Below are positions 24,683 through 33,174 of a DNA stretch of 64,000 nucleotides, in pieces. The position numbers and the translations under genes were made by a program. The stretch covers positions 124,001 through 188,000 of the forward strand of contig JACKLQ010000003.1 in the NCBI GenBank assembly GCA_024235835.1, written 5' to 3'. The first letter of the stretch is position 1; every line of letters begins with the position of its first letter. Origin of the DNA: Thiobacillus sp. (GTDB lineage Bacteria; Pseudomonadota; Gammaproteobacteria; Burkholderiales; Thiobacillaceae). Below the pieces are notes generated by a model that saw nothing but the letters and a program-made list of their open reading frames with translations, did no database searches and was not told the DNA's origin.

Positions 24683-24697
24683 GCAAGTATTCACCCC
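24683..24697 (-). promoter_or_regulatory. Possible sigma-54 promoter for fliL-fliR
   Basis: On the minus strand GGGGTGAATACTTGC shows GG-N10-GC with a full TTGC -12 element, but the -24 box is only GG (consensus TGGCAC). It lies about 100 bp above fliL, in the fliK-fliL gap. Sigma-54 drives middle flagellar genes in many proteobacteria. Weak evidence on its own. Confidence 0.3.
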
Positions 24698-24747
24698 CCA
24701 TGCGGCAGCGAATACCCTGACATGCACATGGGAAAACGGGCAGATCG

Positions 24748-25962
24748 TCAGATATAAAGGTCCACCATGCCCAGGCCCATGCGGTTGACAGGAACGCCCT
24801 GGATGTTCCCTCCAGCAACCTGAAGCCCATCCTCCAACGTCTGGCCCGAATCCCGACGATCGCCACCCTGGGCCAGGGACTCCTGGCGGTGGAAGGACTC
24901 ATCTCGTACCTGGGCCTGGCCCAGGGTCACACCCGCCTCCGCCAGCAGCTCGCGCAACTTGGGCAGGGCGGCTTCGATGGCGTCCCGCACCTGGGGATGG
25001 GGCGAGAAGAACTGGGCACCCGCCTCGCCCCCGGACAAAGTCAGCTTCACCTCCAGAGGGCCCAGGTGAGGTGGGTTCAGGGCAATATCCGCGACCTGGC
25101 CCTGGCGGGATGACAGCCAGACGATGCGTTCCCCCAGTTCCTGGCTGAACATGGGGCTGCGCAAAGGCGCTTCGATGGCCATGTTCACGGGAACACTCGC
25201 ACCGGCACGGCCGAGGGGTTCGCCGAGGACGCCCATGCCGTGGGCCATCCCTGCAGCGCCCTGGGCCGGGCTTACCGATGTGCCCAGCAAGGTGTCCGGT
25301 GTCAAGGCCTGGGCCTGGCTCGCAAGACCCTGGGTCACCGTCAATGGCTGGTAAGGGCCGGTTACCTGGGCCAGGTCGGCCCGCTTTGCCCCGACCTCCA
25401 CGCTTACCTCTCCACGCCCACGGTCTTGTGGCAACAATTGCCCCGAGGCGGCGGTTTTTGCCGCATTTTTCCTGGCACCTGACGTTGTAGTGGTGGCTAC
25501 ATCGGCAGGAGAAAGCCTGTCGGACAACGCCTGCTTGCCTGTCATGTCTCCCGCCAAGGCCAATCCCGGCTCCGTGCCGGCGCCGGGAACTGGGCGACCG
25601 CCCGCCGCCGGGTTGCCCGGGGACATCAGCTGCAAGCCCATGGCCACAAGGACAGCCCCATCCACGGATGGCTGCTGGGCCTGCAACAAAGCAATTTCAA
25701 GAGGCTTCAAAGGCAGGCTTGTGCCCGCTTCCGCCATGGCACCCACGTCCCCCGCCCCGGATGACACGGCTGCAGGGAGTTCGTCTCCGGCCTGTCCCTG
25801 GATGCCTTGCATACGCTCGACAAGCACCGCCATGAACAGGTCCTCGCTGCCCGCCTTGGAATGGACCTTCCTGCCGTCGCCGGAGCCTCCCTCAAGAGCC
25901 AGCATGGCCTGGGATTCCCCCTTGCCACCCACGCCGATCAGAACAGCCAGCATGTCGCTCAT
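24748..25962 (-). CDS. fliK: Flagellar hook-length control protein FliK
   Basis: Molecular ruler that stops hook growth and switches export to filament proteins, 404 residues. The N-terminal two thirds are low in complexity (Ala, Gly, Pro, Ser), as normal for FliK; the conserved C-terminal domain is LGERIVWLSSRQGQVADIAL, then NPPHLGPLEVKLTL. The ATG at 25962 has AGAGGGA 8 bp upstream; the frame is open a little above without a site. It follows fliJ by 53 bp and is 166 bp before fliL. Confidence 0.9.
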   Translation of the reverse strand: MSDMLAVLIGVGGKGESQAMLALEGGSGDGRKVHSKAGSEDLFMAVLVERMQGIQGQAGDELPAAVSSGAGDVGAMAEAGTSLPLKPLEIALLQAQQPSVDGAVLVAMGLQLMSPGNPAAGGRPVPGAGTEPGLALAGDMTGKQALSDRLSPADVATTTTSGARKNAAKTAASGQLLPQDRGRGEVSVEVGAKRADLAQVTGPYQPLTVTQGLASQAQALTPDTLLGTSVSPAQGAAGMAHGMGVLGEPLGRAGASVPVNMAIEAPLRSPMFSQELGERIVWLSSRQGQVADIALNPPHLGPLEVKLTLSGGEAGAQFFSPHPQVRDAIEAALPKLRELLAEAGVTLGQAQVRDESFHRQESLAQGGDRRDSGQTLEDGLQVAGGNIQGVPVNRMGLGMVDLYI

Positions 25963-26015
25963 TCGTTGTCCCTCTATAGTGTTGGCAACGATAAGCAAAC
26001 TACATGCCCATAAAA

Positions 26016-26471
26016 TCAGGTCAGGTTTCGGCCTCCCAGGGGGTGGTACTTGTGGGCGGCCGCCTCATCGGTGGCGCGCTGATCCCGCTTCTCTTCCTGG
26101 CGCCTGGCTTCCTGGTGATGGCGCTGGGCCAGGACCTCGTAAGCCTTGACCTGGCGGCGCTGTTCCAGCCACTTTTCATGGGCCGCGGCCCAGTTCGCCC
26201 GGGCCTTGTCCACCTCGCCCTCCTGATGGGAGATGGCCTGGTCCACCTTCAGCAGAAAGGCGTAGTACTCCCTCAGCCGGTGAATCTCGAGCCCCTGCTG
26301 GCCAGCCCCCGTCATGCGTTGCTGGTACTCCTGCTTGTACCCCTGGATTTCTTCCAGGCGCTGGCGTGCCGCCTCTTCCTTGCGCCCCAGCATGCGCAAC
26401 AACCGCTCTGCCGCCTCCATCCGGTGGATGGAATGCTCCAGCAGTATCTGCAGGGAAAAGGCGCGGGCCAT
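26016..26471 (-). CDS. fliJ: Flagellar export chaperone FliJ
   Basis: Coiled-coil stalk protein that couples the FliI ATPase to the export gate, 151 residues. Almost all is charged heptad helix (RMLGRKEEAARQRLEEIQGY, AHEKWLEQRRQVKAYEVLAQ). The start MARAFSLQILLEHS resembles the FliJ N-terminus. It is normally the gene after fliI, but here the upstream neighbour is a Trm112 gene, so the fliEFGHI block is elsewhere. Identity rests on composition, length and position directly before fliK. Confidence 0.82.
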   Translation of the reverse strand: MARAFSLQILLEHSIHRMEAAERLLRMLGRKEEAARQRLEEIQGYKQEYQQRMTGAGQQGLEIHRLREYYAFLLKVDQAISHQEGEVDKARANWAAAHEKWLEQRRQVKAYEVLAQRHHQEARRQEEKRDQRATDEAAAHKYHPLGGRNLT

Positions 26472-26490
26472 GCCGGAATGACCGGAAGCC

Positions 26491-26673
26491 TCAGGCGATA
26501 TCCTCGGCTTCCTCGAGACGCCGGGCCTCTTCCTCCAGCATCACGGGAATGCCATCGCGGATGGGGAAGGCAAGGCGATCCGCCTTGCAGACCAACTCCT
26601 GGCGGTCCTTGAGCAATGTCAGGGGGCCCTTGCATAGGGGGCAAACGAGAATTTCAAGCAGTTTGGGGTCCAT
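26491..26673 (-). CDS. Trm112 family zinc-ribbon-like protein
   Basis: A 60-residue protein starting MDPKLLEILVCPLCKGPL with a CxxC pair, a further Cys (QELVCKADRLAFPI) and IRDGIPVMLEEEAR, the signature of the bacterial Trm112/YcaR group. The eukaryotic relative activates methyltransferases; the bacterial role is not settled. It overlaps the lpxK stop region by 20 bp, the usual lpxK-Trm112-kdsB arrangement, but here kdsB is missing downstream and fliJ follows. Confidence 0.9.
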   Translation of the reverse strand: MDPKLLEILVCPLCKGPLTLLKDRQELVCKADRLAFPIRDGIPVMLEEEARRLEEAEDIA

Positions 26674-27655
26674 GGTTCCTTACTCGGCACTGGCTCAGTC
26701 GATTCAACAAGAGTTCTTTTAGTCCCTGCCCCAGTTCGGCGTCAACCTCCAGGACCCAGCAATCTTCCAGTCCCATCTGGCGGGCCAGGGGAGCGATTTT
26801 CACCGCGTCCTTTTCCGTCATCACGAAGCGCCCCGCGGGCAAGTCTTCCGCCTTGAAGTCATGATGATCCGGAAAGGCATGGGGGATCACCGCCAGCCCC
26901 AGGCCGGCCAGGTGCTCGAAGAAACGCTGGGGGTGGCCGATACCGGCGATGGCATGCACCGGGGTATCGGCCATTTCGGCGGCTGCAGCCAGACGGGTGG
27001 GTTCCACCAGGTTGTAGAGGCGCTGCCCCGCCAGGCGCATGCCGAACACGGGGGCAGCCAGCGCCAGGCGCCCGCATGAGCCGCCGTTGCAAACCACGGC
27101 AGTCACCCTGTCCAGCCGCTTCTCAGGCTCACGCAAAGGACCGGCGGGCAGGAGCCAGCCGTTGCCGAAGCCCCGCTGCCCATCCACCACGGCCACCTCC
27201 ATGTCCCGGTCCAAGGCGTAGTGCTGCAGGCCGTCGTCAGCCACCACCACGTCCACTTCGGGATGGAAATCCAGCAACCGGCTTCCCGCCTCGCCCCGCC
27301 GGGCGCCAATCCAGACGGGGCAGCCCCCGCGCCTGGCGAGCAGCACGGGCTCATCGCCCACCAGGCGGGGGTCACTGTCAGCCCTGACAGGCATGGCCAG
27401 CCTTGCACTGCCGCCGTAACCGCGGCTGACGATGCCCGGCTTGTAGCCAGCGTCCTTGAGCCAAGCCACCAAGGCCAGGGTCAATGGGGTTTTGCCGGCA
27501 CCGCCGGCGGTGATGTTGCCCACCACCAGCACCGGCACCGGCAGGCGGGTGGACCGCTTCCACCCCCTGGCATAGGCCATGCTCCTGAGGGCCGCGAGGA
27601 AACGGAACAGTAGGCTGAATGGCCCCAGAAGCATGCGCATGACCAGGCAGCCCAT
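26654..27655 (-). CDS. lpxK: Tetraacyldisaccharide 4'-kinase
   Basis: Adds the 4'-phosphate of lipid A at the inner membrane. The protein has 333 residues from the ATG at 27655. Visible are the N-terminal membrane segment LLGPFSLLFRFLAALRSM, the P-loop VVGNITAGGAGKTPL near residue 45 and DDGLQHYALDRD near 140. The true start may be upstream: the in-frame stretch VESFFNNCWYGRG looks like a LpxK N-terminus, and a CTG at 27697 preceded by a run of G could start it; there is no ATG or GTG between. Otherwise the enzyme is complete. Confidence 0.92.
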   Translation of the reverse strand: MGCLVMRMLLGPFSLLFRFLAALRSMAYARGWKRSTRLPVPVLVVGNITAGGAGKTPLTLALVAWLKDAGYKPGIVSRGYGGSARLAMPVRADSDPRLVGDEPVLLARRGGCPVWIGARRGEAGSRLLDFHPEVDVVVADDGLQHYALDRDMEVAVVDGQRGFGNGWLLPAGPLREPEKRLDRVTAVVCNGGSCGRLALAAPVFGMRLAGQRLYNLVEPTRLAAAAEMADTPVHAIAGIGHPQRFFEHLAGLGLAVIPHAFPDHHDFKAEDLPAGRFVMTEKDAVKIAPLARQMGLEDCWVLEVDAELGQGLKELLLNRLSQCRVRNHGPQTA

Positions 27656-27788
27656 ACCCCGGCCGTACCAGCAGTTATTGAAGAAGGATTCGACCAGAGC
27701 CCCCCCTTTCAGGAAAACAATGGGCCGCCCAGAGTTGTCTTGCCCCCCGCAACTTCAGACTGGGCAGAGCCCAGGCCTGGAAAGCCTG

Positions 27789-28211
27789 TCAGGGCGAGGC
27801 CCCGCTCTGGGTAACAAAGGTGACGCGGGGAAACCCGGCGCGGCGGGCCGCGTCCATGACCCGCACCACAGACTGGTGGGTGGCGCGGGCATCAGCGGAG
27901 ATCACCACCACAGGATCCTTCTCGGGGCCGGCGGCGGCCTGGAGGGCACGCACGATGCCTTCCACTCCCATATTCCCCAACACGGCCTGGTTGACCTCAT
28001 AGCGCCCCTGTTCGCTGACGTTGACCGTGATCTGGACTGGCTCCTCCTTGGAGGTGTCCCCCTGGGCCTCGGGCAGGTTGATCTGGAGTTCGGAAAAGCG
28101 GGCATAGGTGGTGGTGACCATGAGGAAGATCAGGATCACCAACAGCACGTCGATGAGGGGGATCAGGTTGATCTCCGGGTCGTCCCGACGACTGCCGCGC
28201 TGGAAATTCAT
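27789..28211 (-). CDS. exbD: ExbD/TolR family biopolymer transport protein
   Basis: Inner-membrane protein of 140 residues that, with its ExbB/TolQ partner, uses the proton gradient to energise TonB- or Tol-type processes. One TM (LIPLIDVLLVILIFLMVTTT) contains the conserved Asp, and the periplasmic domain follows. The start MNFQRGSRRDDPEINLIPLI is typical. It lies 12 bp after exbB and is upstream of lpxK, the order exbB-exbD-lpxK found in many proteobacteria, where it may support envelope lipid transport (family context). Confidence 0.9.
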   Translation of the reverse strand: MNFQRGSRRDDPEINLIPLIDVLLVILIFLMVTTTYARFSELQINLPEAQGDTSKEEPVQITVNVSEQGRYEVNQAVLGNMGVEGIVRALQAAAGPEKDPVVVISADARATHQSVVRVMDAARRAGFPRVTFVTQSGASP

Positions 28212-28223
28212 GGACAGGGGGCC

Positions 28224-28859
28224 TTACTTCCGCTCGCCGTGGACGATTTCCACCAACCGCAAGGCCTCCTGCTCCATCTCCACCAGGAAGGCGTCCACAC
28301 GGCCCCGGAAGAAGCGGTGGAAAATGAGGCTGGGGATGGCGACGATGAGGCCGAAGGCAGTGTTGTAAAGGGCCACGGAAATGCCGTGGGCCAGAACTGC
28401 CGGGTTGCCGCCGCTGGGGGACTGGGAGCCGAAGATTTCCACCATGCCCACCACGGTGCCCAGCAGGCCCATGAGGGGCGCCACGGCGGCGATGGTGCCC
28501 AGGGTGGTGAGATAACGCTCCAGGTCGTGGGCAACGGCACGCCCAGCCTCCTCCAGGGATTCCTTCATCATTTCCCGGCTCATGTTCACGTTGCGAACGC
28601 CCACGGCGAACACGCGCCCCAAGGGAGAACCCTCGGCCAGGGCCCGCATGATGTCCGGATTGGCTCCGTGCTTGCGCAGGTTCTCCAGGGTCTGTTCCAG
28701 CAGCCCCGGGGGAACAACCTGGGGGCGACGCAGGGTGTAGAAGCGCTCGAAAATGATGGCCAGGGCCAGGATGGATGCGAGGATCAAGGGCCAGATTGGC
28801 CAGCCGGCGGCTTCGATGAGGGCTAACAATGCCGTATTCCAAGAGGGGACAAAACGCAT
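28224..28859 (-). CDS. exbB: MotA/TolQ/ExbB family proton channel protein
   Basis: Inner-membrane proton channel subunit of 211 residues, partner of the ExbD protein that follows 12 bp later. TM segments are WPIWPLILASILALAIIFER near the start, then LTTLGTIAAVAPLMGLLGTV and GISVALYNTAFGLIVAIPSL, the latter two forming the family signature. The ATG at 28859 gives MRFVPSWNTALL; the frame continues above it over the divergent pcnB promoter and is not used. Together exbB-exbD probably power a TonB or lipid-related system. Confidence 0.9.
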   Translation of the reverse strand: MRFVPSWNTALLALIEAAGWPIWPLILASILALAIIFERFYTLRRPQVVPPGLLEQTLENLRKHGANPDIMRALAEGSPLGRVFAVGVRNVNMSREMMKESLEEAGRAVAHDLERYLTTLGTIAAVAPLMGLLGTVVGMVEIFGSQSPSGGNPAVLAHGISVALYNTAFGLIVAIPSLIFHRFFRGRVDAFLVEMEQEALRLVEIVHGERK

Positions 28860-28953
28860 GCAACTGTAGCCCGCACCCGGCTCTTGGGCAAGCCGACTGC
28901 TATACTGCCGCCGCCATGGCAAAGACACCTCCCACCCACCCCATTTCCCCCCG

Positions 28954-30333
28954 ATGATCCGCCGCCTGATCAACAAGGTCTTCGGCAAGAAGGCTCCCGC
29001 CGGCCCCCTCATCCTGCCCCTGGAACAGCACGGCATCCGCCGCGAACAGTTGCACCATTGCGCCCTCAAGGTCACCCGCAGCCTGCGGGAGGCCGGCCAT
29101 GACGCCTTCGTGGTGGGGGGCGCGGTGCGTGACCTGCTGCTGGGCCGCGACCCCAAGGATTTCGACGTGGCCACCAATGCCACGCCGGAAGAGGTGCGGC
29201 GGGTGTTCCGCCGCTCCCGCCTCATCGGCCGGCGCTTCCAGATCGTGCACGTCTATTGCGGCCCCGACGTCATCGAGGTCACCACCTTCCGCGCCGCCAC
29301 GCCGCCACCGGAGGACTTGGACAACGAAGAGGGAGAAGGGAACGTCGTCCGGACCCGGGTCACCGCCGACGACGGCATGCTCCTGCGGGACAACGTGTTC
29401 GGCAACCAGGAAGAGGATGCCGCCCGCCGCGACTTCACCGTCAACGCCCTCTACTACGACCCAGACAAGCAGGAAGTCTGGGACTGGCACGGCGGCGTGG
29501 CCGATGCGAAAAAGAAGGTGCTGCGCATGATCGGCGACCCGGAGCAGCGATTCCGCGAGGACCCGGTGCGCATGCTCAGGGCCGCCCGCTTCGCCGCCAA
29601 GCTGGATTTCCACATCGACCCCACAACCCGGGCCCCCATCGCCCGGCTGGCACCCATGCTGGCCCGCATTCCGCCGTCCCGGCTGTTCGACGAGATGATG
29701 AAGCTGCTGCTCTCGGGCCATGCCGAGCGGGGCGTGCGCCAACTGCGGGCCGAAGGCCTGCACCACGGCATTCTGCCCATGCTGGACGCCATCCTGGACG
29801 ACCCGGGCCGGCAGAAATTCCTCCACGCCGCCCTGCATGACACGGACGAGCGGGTGCGCAAGGGCCATTCCGCCTCACCCGCCTTCATGCTGGCCTGCCT
29901 GCTCTGGTACGACTACCAGGAGGAACTGGCTGCCAACAAGCAGGCGGGCAAGCACGACCAGCCTGCCCAGTTCGACGCCATGGACACGGTGCTGGAGCGC
30001 CAGCGCAGCGCCCTGGCCGTCCCCCGCCGCCTGGATGGCACGATCAAGGAGATCTGGGTGCTGCAGGGCCGCCTGACCCAGCGCAGCGGCGGCAAGCCCT
30101 TCCGCCTTCTGGCCCACCCCCGCTTCCGGGCCGGCTACGACTTCCTGCTGATCCGGGCCCGGGGGGACGACGCCGAGACTGAACTGGCGGACTGGTGGAC
30201 TCGCTTCCAGGAAGCCGGCGAGGACGAACGCGCCGGCATGCTCATCACATCCTCAGGCGGCGAAGGCAAACGCAAGCGCCGCCACCGTCCCCGGCACAAG
30301 CCCGGCGATGCCGTGGAGGTCACCCTTGGCTGA
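28954..30333 (+). CDS. pcnB: Poly(A) polymerase I
   Basis: Adds 3' poly(A) tails to RNA and so promotes its decay. The 459-residue protein has the nucleotidyltransferase motif VVGGAVRDLLLGRDPKDFDV near residue 51 with catalytic Asp residues, then IGRRFQIVHVYCG and RDFTVNALYYDP. The RNA-binding tail is Arg/Lys-rich (GKRKRRHRPRHKPG). CCA-adding enzymes share the core, but the length and tail fit PcnB. It is followed by folK with overlap, the usual betaproteobacterial arrangement. Confidence 0.92.
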   Translation: MIRRLINKVFGKKAPAGPLILPLEQHGIRREQLHHCALKVTRSLREAGHDAFVVGGAVRDLLLGRDPKDFDVATNATPEEVRRVFRRSRLIGRRFQIVHVYCGPDVIEVTTFRAATPPPEDLDNEEGEGNVVRTRVTADDGMLLRDNVFGNQEEDAARRDFTVNALYYDPDKQEVWDWHGGVADAKKKVLRMIGDPEQRFREDPVRMLRAARFAAKLDFHIDPTTRAPIARLAPMLARIPPSRLFDEMMKLLLSGHAERGVRQLRAEGLHHGILPMLDAILDDPGRQKFLHAALHDTDERVRKGHSASPAFMLACLLWYDYQEELAANKQAGKHDQPAQFDAMDTVLERQRSALAVPRRLDGTIKEIWVLQGRLTQRSGGKPFRLLAHPRFRAGYDFLLIRARGDDAETELADWWTRFQEAGEDERAGMLITSSGGEGKRKRRHRPRHKPGDAVEVTLG

Positions 30334-30844
30334 CATCGAGGCCTACGTGGCCCTGGGCGCCAACCTGGGGGACCCCGCCGCCCAGCTGCGCCGCGCCATG
30401 GCGGAACTGGCCCGCCTGCCGGAAAGCCGTCTGGCCGCCTGTTCCAGCCTGTACCTGTCCAAGCCCGTGGGCTTCCTGGATCAGCCGGACTACGTCAACG
30501 CCGTCGCCGCCCTGGGCACCAAGCTCACGCCCCGGGCCCTGCTGGATGCCCTGCTGGACATCGAGGCTCGCCACGGCCGCAGCCGGGCCTTCAAGAACGC
30601 CCCACGCACCCTGGACCTGGACCTACTGCTTTATGACGGCCTGGTCATGCATGAGCCCGGGCTGACCCTGCCCCATCCCCGCATGCTGGAACGGGCCTTC
30701 GTCCTGGCCCCCCTGGCGGAAATCGCCCCGGATTGCGTCATCCCCGGCCAGGGCACCGCCGCTTTCAACCTGGCGAAGCTGGACTGCACCGCCCTGGCCC
30801 GACTGCCCGACCCCGCACCCCAGGCCCGCTCGGCCCATCCCTGA
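30326..30844 (+). CDS. folK: 2-amino-4-hydroxy-6-hydroxymethyldihydropteridine pyrophosphokinase
   Basis: Transfers pyrophosphate to the pterin in folate synthesis. About 172 residues: EAYVALGANLGDP at the start, FKNAPRTLDLDLLLYDG with the metal-binding DLD near 95, and LPHPRMLERAFVLAPL. The start chosen is TTG at 30326 because GGAGGT lies 5 bp upstream; the alternative ATG at 30308 adds six residues and overlaps pcnB more. The gene overlaps the pcnB stop by 8 bp and the kinase start by 1 bp. Confidence 0.92.
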   Translation: MADIEAYVALGANLGDPAAQLRRAMAELARLPESRLAACSSLYLSKPVGFLDQPDYVNAVAALGTKLTPRALLDALLDIEARHGRSRAFKNAPRTLDLDLLLYDGLVMHEPGLTLPHPRMLERAFVLAPLAEIAPDCVIPGQGTAAFNLAKLDCTALARLPDPAPQARSAHP

Positions 30845-31482
30845 TGTTCGGCCGCTTTCGTCACATCGTCGTGGAGGGGCCCATCGGCGTGGGCAAGACC
30901 AGTCTGGCGCGCAAACTGGCCACCCTGCTGGAAGCGGAACTCATCCTGGAAAACGTGGATGAAAACCCCTTCCTCGGTCGCTTCTACGAGGACCGCCGCC
31001 GCTACGCCCTGCCCACCCAGCTGTTCTTCCTGGTCTCCCGGGTGGAACAGGCCCAGCGCCTCATCCAGGGGGAGCTCTTCACCCCCGCCACGGTGGCGGA
31101 CTTCATGCTGGCCAAGGACATGCTCTTCGCCCGCCTGACCCTGGACGAGGCGGAGTTCAAGCTCTACCGCCAGCTCCACGAAGGCCTCAGGCCCCAGGCC
31201 GGCGCCCCGGACCTGGTGATCTACCTCCAGGCCAGGACCGCCACCCTGGCCGAGCGGGTACGCAAGCGGGGTCGCCAGGCGGAACGCAACCTGAACGAGG
31301 CCTACCTGGCCGACCTGTCCACCGCCTACAGCGAGTTCTTCTACCATTACGACGAAGCACCGCTGCTCACCGTCAACAGCGAGCACCTGAACTTCGTCGA
31401 CAAGGACGAGGACTTCAACCTGCTGGTACAGCGCATCAAGGACATGCGTGGGCGGCGGGAGTTCTTCAACATGGGGGCATGA
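30844..31482 (+). CDS. Deoxynucleoside kinase (dGK/dAK type)
   Basis: A 212-residue kinase that phosphorylates deoxynucleosides for salvage. It has the P-loop VEGPIGVGKTSLA near residue 9, ENVDENPFLGRFYEDRRRYA with the catalytic Glu and DRR motif, and the lid LAERVRKRGRQAERN. These match the deoxyguanosine/deoxyadenosine kinase family. The start overlaps the folK stop by 1 bp. In many betaproteobacteria the same gene lies between folK and panB. Confidence 0.88.
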   Translation: MFGRFRHIVVEGPIGVGKTSLARKLATLLEAELILENVDENPFLGRFYEDRRRYALPTQLFFLVSRVEQAQRLIQGELFTPATVADFMLAKDMLFARLTLDEAEFKLYRQLHEGLRPQAGAPDLVIYLQARTATLAERVRKRGRQAERNLNEAYLADLSTAYSEFFYHYDEAPLLTVNSEHLNFVDKDEDFNLLVQRIKDMRGRREFFNMGA

Positions 31483-31506
31483 TCCCTAACGAAACAGGCT
31501 CCATAC

Positions 31507-32292
31507 ATGTATCTACCTCAGTTGCTGAAACGAGCCGAGCAAGGCGAAAAACTGGTGGCCCTCACCTGCTATGACGCCGGCTTTGCCCGCGTCCTGGCCC
31601 ACAGCGGCGTGGACATCCTGCTGGTGGGGGATTCCCTGGGCATGACCGTCCAGGGCCATGCCACCACCCTGCCCGTGACCCTGGAGCACATGGCCTACCA
31701 CACCGAGGCGGTGGCCCGGGGTGCCGACGGCCGGGCCTTCGTCATGGCCGACCTGCCCTTCGGCAGCTACCAGGCCAGCCCCCAACAGGCTTTCTCCAGC
31801 GCCGCCCGGCTGATGGCGGCCGGTGCCAACATGGTGAAGCTGGAAGGCGGCGCCGTCATGGTGGACACGGTGGAATACCTGAGCCAGCGTGGCATCCCCG
31901 TGTGCGCCCACCTGGGCCTGCTGCCCCAGTCGGTGAACCAGACGGGGTATCGCGCCCAGGCCAAGGAACGCAAGGCCGCCGATCAGCTCATCAAGGACGC
32001 CACGTCCCTGGAGGCGGCCGGGGCCGGGATGCTGGTGCTGGAATCCATCCCCGCCATGCTGGCTGCGGAAGTGACCAACTGCCTGGCCCTGCCCACCATC
32101 GGCATCGGTGCCGGCACCGACTGCGACGGCCAGGTGCTGGTGCTCCAGGACCTGCTGGGCATGACCCCCCGGCCCCCCCGCTTCGCCAAGGACTTCATGG
32201 CCGGCGCCACCAGCATCGCGGATGCGGTGGGGCGCTATGTCCAGGCGGTGCGGGACGGTAGTTTCCCCGGGCCGGAACACCAGTTCCCATGA
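31507..32292 (+). CDS. panB: 3-methyl-2-oxobutanoate hydroxymethyltransferase
   Basis: First committed step of pantothenate synthesis, using methylenetetrahydrofolate to hydroxymethylate ketoisovalerate. The 261-residue protein has LLVGDSLGMTVQGHATTLPV near residue 37 (metal Asp), the PanB segment VKLEGGAVM with its conserved Glu near 115 and GIPVCAHLGLLPQ near 131. It starts 24 bp after the kinase and overlaps panC by 4 bp (ATGA). Confidence 0.96.
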   Translation: MYLPQLLKRAEQGEKLVALTCYDAGFARVLAHSGVDILLVGDSLGMTVQGHATTLPVTLEHMAYHTEAVARGADGRAFVMADLPFGSYQASPQQAFSSAARLMAAGANMVKLEGGAVMVDTVEYLSQRGIPVCAHLGLLPQSVNQTGYRAQAKERKAADQLIKDATSLEAAGAGMLVLESIPAMLAAEVTNCLALPTIGIGAGTDCDGQVLVLQDLLGMTPRPPRFAKDFMAGATSIADAVGRYVQAVRDGSFPGPEHQFP

Positions 32293-33125
32293 AGCTGGTC
32301 CACAGCGTGGCGGAACTGCGCCAGGCCCTGGCGGGCGCCGGGCAGTCGGCCTTCGTGCCCACCATGGGCAACCTCCATGCCGGCCACATCTCCCTCGTCG
32401 AACTCGCGAAACGGCATGGCCGGCCCGTGGTGGCCAGCATCTTCGTCAATCCCCTGCAATTCGGCGCCGGCGAGGATTTCGAACGCTATCCCCGTACCCT
32501 GGAGGCGGATTGCGCCCAACTTGAAGCCGCCGGATGCGACCTGGTGTTCGCCCCGGATGTGGGGGAGATGTACGCGGAACCCCAGAAATACACGGTCATT
32601 CCGCCCCTGGCGGAAGAACTCTGCGGCGCCTGCCGGCCCGGCCATTTCGCCGGCGTGTGTACCGTGGTGCTGAAGCTGTTCAACATGGTCCAGCCCCGCT
32701 TCGCCGCCTTCGGCAAGAAGGACTACCAGCAGTTGTTCATCCTCAAGGGCATGGTGCGCCAGTTCAATCTGCCAATCACCCTCCTGGAAGGGGAGACCGG
32801 CCGCGCCCAGGACGGCCTGGCCCTGTCCTCCCGCAACGGTTACCTCTCCATCGAGGAAAGGGCCGAGGCCCCCCGGCTTTTCATGACCCTCAATAACCTG
32901 GCGAACCGCATGCAGGCCGGTGAACGAGACGCCGCCCAGCTGGAGCGGGAAGCCGCCGACCACCTGGCCGACCATGGTTGGCGCGTGGACTACGTGGCCC
33001 TTCGCAGCCAGGAGACCCTGCTGACCCCCTCACCGGGCGAAGGTCGACTGGTCGCCCTGGCGGCAGCCCATCTGGGGCGTACCCGCCTCATCGACAACCT
33101 GGAAATCGACCTGTCTGTTTGGTAG
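32289..33125 (+). CDS. panC: Pantothenate synthetase
   Basis: Joins pantoate and beta-alanine with ATP. The 278-residue protein has the HIGH-like motif TMGNLHAGHISLVELAKR near residue 24, FVNPLQFGAGEDFERYPR, FGKKDYQQLFILKGMVR and the KMSKS-like GLALSSRNGYLS near 177. It overlaps panB (ATGA), so the two are coupled. Length and motifs are normal. Confidence 0.96.
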   Translation: MKLVHSVAELRQALAGAGQSAFVPTMGNLHAGHISLVELAKRHGRPVVASIFVNPLQFGAGEDFERYPRTLEADCAQLEAAGCDLVFAPDVGEMYAEPQKYTVIPPLAEELCGACRPGHFAGVCTVVLKLFNMVQPRFAAFGKKDYQQLFILKGMVRQFNLPITLLEGETGRAQDGLALSSRNGYLSIEERAEAPRLFMTLNNLANRMQAGERDAAQLEREAADHLADHGWRVDYVALRSQETLLTPSPGEGRLVALAAAHLGRTRLIDNLEIDLSVW

Positions 33126-33138
33126 GCAACCTAATCGG

Positions 33139-33144
33139 TATAAT
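33139..33144 (+). promoter_or_regulatory. Possible promoter -10 box for panD
   Basis: A perfect TATAAT lies 30 bp above the panD ATG in the 49-bp panC-panD gap, but no good -35 box is found at 16-18 bp. panD may thus have its own weak promoter besides panBC read-through. Confidence 0.35.
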
Positions 33145-33174
33145 GGCTGCCCTTTTTCAGATTTCCTGCCCGCC

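Noticed and set aside
22968..24788. A 606-codon open frame on the plus strand opposite fliN, fliM and fliL
   Set aside because: Complement of real flagellar genes; no ribosome site, no domain, biased composition.
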